Assembly (NCBI GenBank): GCA_016205905.1
Contig: JACQSP010000103.1
Span: forward strand, 1-26,937
DNA from: Candidatus Woesearchaeota archaeon
GTDB taxonomy: Archaea > Nanobdellota > Nanobdellia > Woesearchaeales > DSVV01
Length of the DNA: 26,937 bases
Reading direction: 5' to 3'
Positions 20,970-26,937 of this stretch are shown one piece after another (position 1 is the stretch's first letter; every line of letters begins with the position of its first letter). The notes beneath the pieces were generated by a model. The model was not told the origin of the DNA. It made no database searches and worked only from the letters and a program-made list of their open reading frames with translations. A program made the translations under genes and the position numbers.

Positions 20970-22823
20970 TTATTCTCTTACTTTAATATCTGGATGAACA
21001 TTAAACACTTTTGGATAATCACTAAAACCATATGGTTTGTCTTCATCAATTATTAATTTATATTTTCCTTCACCAATTGATTCAAGAAACAGATCAGGGA
21101 TAGTATAACCATCATGTGTTAGAGTTACACCCATATTCCCATAACAACAGTCAGCTAAATCACTAACAACTTTTTTGGTTCTAAGTGCCATTGCAATTTT
21201 AACTGTTTCATCCACTTTGTTTTTTTGCGGGTCATCACTACATGCTTTTTCATATAACGCACTCAGTATATATGTAAGTACAGGATTTTCAGCATATATT
21301 TCTAATGTTTTATAAACTTCAGTTATTGCCTCTTTTTCATAATGTTCTTTTGTTAAACAGCTTATAACTTTCTCTAAAACATTAAATATCATAATTGTTA
21401 AGTATTCTAAGTTCCCTTGATTCCTGAGTTTTAAACAAAAATTCGCATCAGCTTCTTCAAGTGCTGTATCTGGTAGATATTTTAAAACTTCAGCAACATG
21501 CTCCAAGACTTTATCAACAACATCTCTTTCTTTCTCTCTTTCACTGTCATTTAAAGCATCAAGGCGCGAATGTGCGATTTTATAAAGAGTAGTCACTATT
21601 CTTGGTTCATTAGTGCTTCTTTTAATTTCATCTATAAGGATAGTACCTTTCATACTAACTATGTCTTGATATAAATAAGTTCTTAACAAATCTGCTAAAT
21701 TGCGAATTGCATCTATCCTTTCCTTTTCAGCAAGTGTCGTCTTGCCTGTAAATACATGCTCTATTCTTTCAGTAGTCCACCTAACTAATTCTAATTCATA
21801 ACCTGTGTCACCATGCTTGTTCATGTCTCTTCTTATTTTCTTCTCAAGTCGACAAGCCATTTCTTCAAGTCGTGTAAAGGATTTCCAATAGTCTTCCTCG
21901 CAATACTCAATTTCAATATTATATTTTTTACACTGAACAATCAATTCTTCTTTGCTCATACAACTGCCAACTGTTTTATCTAATTTTATATCTTGTTTAG
22001 AGCCATCATTATAAACTAATCTGAATATTACTTTAGGAAGAGCATTGGTATCAATTAATTGATATTCTCCTCCTGTTTCTGTTTTTTGTACTGCTATTGG
22101 TGGGAAAGCCATAACAAGTGCTAAATCTTTTAGTTTGCCGTAATCTATTTTAACATTATACTCTTTTTTAATCCACCACACAAAATTATGTTCATTATCT
22201 AAAACGTGTTGTGAAAAATCAGTTAAAGTATAATCATCTTTACCACCAACTATAATTGCCTTGCCCTGAACGGATTCATCATATTTTATTACTCTTTCAT
22301 CAAAAGTAAGTGTAACTGAAGAAGAACTAACTGAATCATTATTAATAATCCCAACAACATCTAATAAATTATTAAGAGAGGGAGTGATGCCTGTATCACA
22401 AAACAGACCTTCACCATTCCCAATATATCCTCTTTCACAAAATGATTCTAAGACAGAATTAATCTTTTCCTTTACTTCTCTTAGGGTAATTCCTTCTATC
22501 ACTTTACCTTTATATTGTTCTATGTTACTAATTTGTTCAACTGGTGGTTCAATCCTAGACCAGCCTTCTCTTTCATTTGCTGATTTCAATAATAATATTG
22601 AAGTAGTAGCTACTGCGGTAAACACAGCAATCCCACCAACCAGCGCGCCAATCTTCCAGTAATTTTTATGTTTCTTCCCAGCAAGCTCCCTAATCCTTTC
22701 AGGAGAATAAACTAATCCTCTGACACCTCCATCGCAGGTATTCCACGCATGGCTGCCTCTGAGGCGTTCGTCTGTTTTGACTTTATCGTAGAGGGTTTGG
22801 CTTTTATCTTTGTCTTCTCCCAT
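20970..22823 (-). CDS. AWNTC-family single-pass membrane protein, middle form
   Basis: Not recognised; 617 residues. The N-terminus is nearly the same as in the 402-residue neighbour: KTDERLRGSHAWNTC then DGGVRGLVYS (residues 16-40). A transmembrane helix (about 57-79) follows. The large ectodomain starts with conserved FC...LFC and LLDVVGIINND segments. Its second half is mostly helical in appearance (ALNDSEREKERDVVDKVLEH, then LEEADANFCLKLRNQGN), possibly a repeat scaffold. It stands 63 bp downstream of the 865-residue gene and 46 bp upstream of the 402-residue gene. The leader is also conserved at DNA level, so the two smaller genes probably arose by recent duplication of that part. Confidence 0.74.
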   Translation of the reverse strand: MGEDKDKSQTLYDKVKTDERLRGSHAWNTCDGGVRGLVYSPERIRELAGKKHKNYWKIGALVGGIAVFTAVATTSILLLKSANEREGWSRIEPPVEQISNIEQYKGKVIEGITLREVKEKINSVLESFCERGYIGNGEGLFCDTGITPSLNNLLDVVGIINNDSVSSSSVTLTFDERVIKYDESVQGKAIIVGGKDDYTLTDFSQHVLDNEHNFVWWIKKEYNVKIDYGKLKDLALVMAFPPIAVQKTETGGEYQLIDTNALPKVIFRLVYNDGSKQDIKLDKTVGSCMSKEELIVQCKKYNIEIEYCEEDYWKSFTRLEEMACRLEKKIRRDMNKHGDTGYELELVRWTTERIEHVFTGKTTLAEKERIDAIRNLADLLRTYLYQDIVSMKGTILIDEIKRSTNEPRIVTTLYKIAHSRLDALNDSEREKERDVVDKVLEHVAEVLKYLPDTALEEADANFCLKLRNQGNLEYLTIMIFNVLEKVISCLTKEHYEKEAITEVYKTLEIYAENPVLTYILSALYEKACSDDPQKNKVDETVKIAMALRTKKVVSDLADCCYGNMGVTLTHDGYTIPDLFLESIGEGKYKLIIDEDKPYGFSDYPKVFNVHPDIKVRE

Positions 22824-22886
22824 TTTGGTTCATTTATATAACTTAAATTCTTTTGTTTAATCTTTCTCCACGCCTTTTTCATGAAT

Positions 22887-25484
22887 TTAATACCAAAAAC
22901 ACTTCTGCTCATCTCTGATAAACTTACATCTTGTTTTTTTATACAAATAATCCAATTCAAATAACCCATCGTAAAATGTTTGAGATACTTTTTGTGTTGA
23001 ATCCATATTAAGGAAATCAGCAAATTTTTCAGCAGCACTAACCCCTAAATGAGAATTTATTTTTTGAAAATATCCCGCTAGTTCTTCCTCACTCCCATAA
23101 AGATTTGTAAAAGATGGAAATGTTTCAAACGCTTCTCTTACAGAGTCTGAATTATATACTTCAGCAAGCTCGTTCACTTCTTTATAATTATCCTCAAAAG
23201 AGCAATCATATGCTAAGTGTGTTAAAAGGTCTTCTAAAAACAAACCATCTTTTTGATAGCTATCAACAAGTTCTTTTACTCTTGGAAGTTGAAACATTAA
23301 TGCTGTTTTTGTAGTTTCACTAACCGCTTCTTCTACACTTCCTCGAGAACAAGCTTTTTCTGCTAATATCTCAGCCATTTTTCCCAAACCACTTTTTGCT
23401 ATGCCAACATATTGCTCTATTGTTTGAAGAGAAACATTAATTGCTTCTTCATTTGTGGGTTGATTAGCAGTGGTAGCTTCTTCGGTATAATATGAATTAT
23501 CATCTGTTAAACAATAAAACATTAATTTTTGTGATTCTATTATCTCATCATCATCATAACCATGATTCATTCTTAATTTTAAACCTAAGTGTATTGCATT
23601 TCTCACGATATCCTTATCTTTAACTTTGCATGCTAACTCAAAAGCAAAAGCAATTACTTCGCTTCCAAACCACTTAAAGTGCAGCTCTTCATAAGCATCC
23701 ATTTGCTCATAAGATAATTTCCAAATAGAATTTGCAGTTCTTACAAGATTATATAACCCACTAATCACACCAAAATCATGATTTGTACAACTAATGATAT
23801 CACCCACCATAACCAAGTTTCTTGTACCAAGATAATTTCTCATAACTTCTATTGCTCCTTCATCTGTGAGTTCTTTGTCAATATCTCTTTTGTGTATTAT
23901 TGAATCAAGTAATTCAATTAATCTTTCTGCTGCAAACCTTGGAAGTGTAAGGGTTGAAGTATAATCTCTTTCTTTATAATCAAAATAAACTTCTACATTG
24001 CCTTTTTTATCTGTCCACTCTTTGTAGTATATAGTTGTCAAACCAATCTCTGAAAGAAATTCTGTGTTTATAACCACATCAGTTTTCACAAGATCTTTAT
24101 CACATACTGCTTCTTCATCTAATTCAAGTCCTAATTCTACACACTCACTATGTTGACATAAAAATTCGTAATATGTTTTTTCATTTTTCTCAACTTCTCT
24201 AATTGAAGCACCACCATTATATCCTCTATCTTCGTCACTCCTGCATTCCAGAGAAAGACCTATAAGCCCTGCAAGCTCATACTTAATTGAATCATCTGAA
24301 TCCTCAATTTTGTGTTTATCTGGCTTATTTCTTAAAAAACTAATAATTTCAGAAGCTACTCCTGCTTTAGTTTTACATTTACAAAAAAGGTGTAGCTTTT
24401 TTTGATTCACATCAATTTGAGAAAGCTGTGATTTTGTCTGGTTAGTTATATAAACATATGTTGTTAAGAAATCATTTAATTCTTTTATCAATTTTTCTTT
24501 TCTTTCTACAGATAATCTTTCACTTCCTGTAATTGATTTATAATTTTTTTCAGCTTTCCATTGAATCACTTCTATCTCTTCTTTTTCAGACTTACAATCA
24601 TCCATTTCATAAGAATTATAATTATTCAAAACTTCAGCTAGATGTTCGAGAAATAAAGAATTATATGCTAAATTAATTCTCTTTTTTTGATTATCATAAG
24701 TAACAACATCAATACTAAACTTAGGCAATTCTTTTTGTCCACTTAATTGAAATCCAGAATACGATTGGCAATCTTGAACTAACGTATATTCTTGAACATC
24801 ATTAAATCTAAAACCATTTTCTGTTGGTGTGCTATCTTCAAATAAGCCCAAAAAAGGAAAAAAGCTGTAAGGCAGGAAGGCATCACCATCTTCAGCTGAC
24901 TCTTTATCTGTAAATTCAAAATCAGTAAGAAATTTAAGTGTGGGCTTTCTGACTGATACTTTCAACAAAGGAACTTTATGTTTATTTGAATCCTCTTTAA
25001 AAGTAAGGCTACTTTCCACAATATCTTCCAGCTTTTCTTCAAATTGTCCAACACAGATTAGATTTCCAGAAATGATTCCGCTTTCCTCGCCACAAAGTTC
25101 CTTTGTTAATTTGTCTGTTTTAGAAATTACTTCGTCCTTTTTTAAATGTTCCAAAACTCTTCCTTGGTATCCTTGTTCAATGAGAGGCCTGTCTTGTATT
25201 AATTTTTCAGTTTTTGGTTGATTAAAATACATTATTACTACCACCGTAGCAATCCCACCTGCAACCAACGCGGCAATCTTCCACACTTTAGATTTTTTTA
25301 TTTGTTTTTTCTCAGCTAGCAGTCTAGCATACTCATTACTAATATCATCAGCTGATAAAACAAGCCCTTTTACACCACCATACTTACCATCATCACTAAT
25401 TTCATAACCGCAAGTATTCCAAGCATTATTGCTTCTTCTATTCTCATCTCTTCTTTGTTCAGAATTGTCTTTTTCCTTTGCCAA
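22887..25484 (-). CDS. AWNTC-family single-pass membrane protein, long form
   Basis: Not recognised; 865 residues. The N-terminal motif is a diverged, longer version: NNAWNTCGYEISDD, then GGVKGLVLSADDI. The transmembrane helix is at about 70-87. The ectodomain again opens with LC...LIC and LEDIVESS segments, and its C-terminal half is rich in helices and scattered Cys. The start codon is TTG at 25484. No ATG fits, and GAGGTT lies five bases upstream, which supports it. The stop of the preceding gene is about 22 bp away. A TTG start in an operon may keep expression of this largest member low. Confidence 0.75.
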   Translation of the reverse strand: MAKEKDNSEQRRDENRRSNNAWNTCGYEISDDGKYGGVKGLVLSADDISNEYARLLAEKKQIKKSKVWKIAALVAGGIATVVVIMYFNQPKTEKLIQDRPLIEQGYQGRVLEHLKKDEVISKTDKLTKELCGEESGIISGNLICVGQFEEKLEDIVESSLTFKEDSNKHKVPLLKVSVRKPTLKFLTDFEFTDKESAEDGDAFLPYSFFPFLGLFEDSTPTENGFRFNDVQEYTLVQDCQSYSGFQLSGQKELPKFSIDVVTYDNQKKRINLAYNSLFLEHLAEVLNNYNSYEMDDCKSEKEEIEVIQWKAEKNYKSITGSERLSVERKEKLIKELNDFLTTYVYITNQTKSQLSQIDVNQKKLHLFCKCKTKAGVASEIISFLRNKPDKHKIEDSDDSIKYELAGLIGLSLECRSDEDRGYNGGASIREVEKNEKTYYEFLCQHSECVELGLELDEEAVCDKDLVKTDVVINTEFLSEIGLTTIYYKEWTDKKGNVEVYFDYKERDYTSTLTLPRFAAERLIELLDSIIHKRDIDKELTDEGAIEVMRNYLGTRNLVMVGDIISCTNHDFGVISGLYNLVRTANSIWKLSYEQMDAYEELHFKWFGSEVIAFAFELACKVKDKDIVRNAIHLGLKLRMNHGYDDDEIIESQKLMFYCLTDDNSYYTEEATTANQPTNEEAINVSLQTIEQYVGIAKSGLGKMAEILAEKACSRGSVEEAVSETTKTALMFQLPRVKELVDSYQKDGLFLEDLLTHLAYDCSFEDNYKEVNELAEVYNSDSVREAFETFPSFTNLYGSEEELAGYFQKINSHLGVSAAEKFADFLNMDSTQKVSQTFYDGLFELDYLYKKTRCKFIRDEQKCFWY

Positions 25485-25506
25485 TTAATAACCTCTAAAT
25501 TTGTTA

Positions 25507-26847
25507 TTACGCATTTTTACTTCTTTCAGAATCTCTTATATATCTGGTCCAATCATGCCAAGTATTTAGCCTTCTGAATACTGTAAATTGTTTATCAACT
25601 TCTGGACTTTTTTCTTTTATCAAATGAATATCAGAATAATCCTTTTCTTTTGGAGGAAGATTTGGTTTATATCTGAATACTCTCATTTTATCTTCTTTTG
25701 TAGTTAAAACTAAATGATATCCCTCTTGTCCTTTTTCATTTTGTCCTTTTTCGCTTTTATATCTCCTCCCAAAAACATAATTAACAAAATGTATTGGGCC
25801 TTGTGGTGGATAGTGGCTGCTAAAACAAGAATTTACAAATAGCCCTCTTTTTGTTTTAGCTGCCATTCCCAAAACATAATCATAAACTAATCCATAAAGA
25901 AAATCTCTCAATTTTACTTCTTCTTCACTAAATTTTTCTTCTATAATTGGGTCAGATGTTTTCTCATCGTTCTTATCATCTTTAGTATAATCTTCTATAC
26001 TTATCACTGATTCAGGTTTAAACCATGGAACACCAAATACACCTTCAATCACAAGATATTTTTTACCAGTTTTTTCGCCCTTTTTATTCACTTCTTCTGC
26101 ATCAACAAGAATAGCAACAATTTGTGCTGGAGCATTTTGTGTTTTCTTAAATCCTTCTGTTATTTTTGGTGTGATAAGAAGATAATGTATATGTTCATCA
26201 GCACAGTCAAGCATTGCAGCTCTCATCTCATAATCTCCATTGAATTTACAAGTGTTAACATCATGATAAAGATTTCTCCATATTGACTCTGAAAACATTA
26301 CTTCATATCGCTGATTTCTAAATTGTTCATCAACAGAAGCAAAAACACGAGAATCACCCTCTTTTGGCAGTGTTTTATCATAATTCTTGATAAGATAACA
26401 TATTAAACGCAAAGCGTCAATTGGATTTCTTTCTTTTTCAAGAAAATGTTCACCCATATTTTTAAATTTCTCACTTTCTCTAATTTCATACTTTCCTTGT
26501 GTTATTTCCATACACAACGAGGTTGTTGTTGGTTCAAGGACAATTTCATTAAGAAATCTCAAAATATTCACATTTTGACCACTTTTTTCTTTAAATATAT
26601 TTTTTAAGTATTTTGAATCATTTCCCAAATAAAATTCGTTACATAATATTAATACCTTTTCTGCAAATTCTTCATCAGTATAATCAAATTTAATTTCTCC
26701 AGTTTTACCTACTTCTCTTATTGGGCTTATACTAGCTTTACAGAATTCAATAACTCGTTTAAAATTAGAGCCATTAACACCACCAAGGATATCCACCAAT
26801 TTACGATTTTCTTGTATCTTAGCTTGAACAATACCTTCTATCCCCAT
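25507..26847 (-). CDS. Cytoplasmic protein of unknown function heading the AWNTC operon
   Basis: About 446 residues, no signal or membrane helix, no family I recognise with confidence. The N-terminal half looks helical. The middle has beta-like segments (QIVAILVDAEEV and YLVIEGVFGVPWF), and near the C-terminus are GLFVNSCFSSHYPP and GYHLVLTTKEDKMRVFRYKP. I start at ATG 26847: the in-frame GTG at 26862 opens a G-rich run (GTGGGGTGGGGTAGG) that could instead serve ribosome binding. It is the first of four closely spaced genes, the other three being AWNTC-family membrane proteins, so it may be a cytoplasmic partner of their shared N-terminal motif (inference). Confidence 0.68.
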   Translation of the reverse strand: MGIEGIVQAKIQENRKLVDILGGVNGSNFKRVIEFCKASISPIREVGKTGEIKFDYTDEEFAEKVLILCNEFYLGNDSKYLKNIFKEKSGQNVNILRFLNEIVLEPTTTSLCMEITQGKYEIRESEKFKNMGEHFLEKERNPIDALRLICYLIKNYDKTLPKEGDSRVFASVDEQFRNQRYEVMFSESIWRNLYHDVNTCKFNGDYEMRAAMLDCADEHIHYLLITPKITEGFKKTQNAPAQIVAILVDAEEVNKKGEKTGKKYLVIEGVFGVPWFKPESVISIEDYTKDDKNDEKTSDPIIEEKFSEEEVKLRDFLYGLVYDYVLGMAAKTKRGLFVNSCFSSHYPPQGPIHFVNYVFGRRYKSEKGQNEKGQEGYHLVLTTKEDKMRVFRYKPNLPPKEKDYSDIHLIKEKSPEVDKQFTVFRRLNTWHDWTRYIRDSERSKNA

Positions 26848-26881
26848 CCTACCCCACCCCACAACTTATACCAATGGCACT

Positions 26882-26893
26882 ATTTTTATATAT
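26882..26893 (-). promoter_or_regulatory. TATA-like promoter of the four-gene operon
   Basis: On the minus strand ATATATAAAAAT lies about 40 bp before ATG 26847, in the place expected for an archaeal TATA box with a leader of roughly 15 nt. The two-box element found before other genes is absent here, so this operon may use the ordinary archaeal-type machinery. A/T-only sequence upstream reduces confidence. Confidence 0.4.
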
Positions 26894-26937
26894 TATTTAT
26901 ATAATTGCAATAAACTAAATTATATCCTATTTATATA

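Noticed and set aside
22712..23038. Minus-strand reading frame of 108 residues between two AWNTC genes
   Set aside because: It is a shadow: it overlaps the end of the 865-residue gene and the leader of the 617-residue gene in another frame, with no similarity of its own.

Overview
The window is AT-rich and densely coded. The host is most likely an uncultivated archaeon of the DPANN type, at roughly 0.65 confidence. The evidence is a two-domain Lrp/AsnC regulator with DPANN-like sequence, A/T-only TATA-like boxes before some genes, and many short lipoproteins. A full bacterial-type sigma-70 factor and frequent Shine-Dalgarno sites mean a bacterial host cannot be excluded. No rRNA, tRNA or CRISPR array is visible.

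Layout, left to right. (1) 1-2168: two small membrane proteins of one paralogous family, each followed by an array of perfect stem-loops, with a membrane-anchored thermonuclease between them. (2) 2290-4636: two Cys-containing lipoproteins, a small protein, and a protein made of ten 34-residue mTERF-like repeats. (3) 4996-9868: a run of small exported Cys-rich proteins (Tat-type and lipoprotein-type) ending in a radical SAM/SPASM enzyme, which looks like a peptide-modification cluster. (4) 10230-13355: an exported M20 peptidase followed by the sigma factor. (5) 13690-14502: a third, larger member of the small membrane-protein family. (6) 14583-17050 on the + strand: a double Lrp/AsnC regulator and a second radical SAM enzyme. 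(7) 17280-19496: an exported M49-type (DPP III-like) metallopeptidase. (8) 19715-26847: an apparent four-gene operon. Three of its proteins share an unusual N-terminal AWNTC/GGVxGLVxS segment, one transmembrane helix and large divergent ectodomains.

What may link these genes is a rigid two-box element, TTTTCGTAAAAA then GATTTTATYAT. Read as a sigma-type promoter it is GTAAAA, 17 bp, TATYAT, with identical spacing at five places. The five sites precede the 4636 lipoprotein, the head of the Cys-rich/radical SAM cluster (9868), the M20 peptidase-sigma operon (13355), the 14502 membrane protein and the M49 peptidase (19496). All five are the first gene of a unit whose product is exported or membrane-bound. 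I infer a self-regulated sigma regulon for cell-surface proteins; this is the most exciting candidate system here.

Three copies of a 200-240 bp non-coding element sit just downstream of genes. Two have clear 8-bp target duplications, so the family is a MITE.
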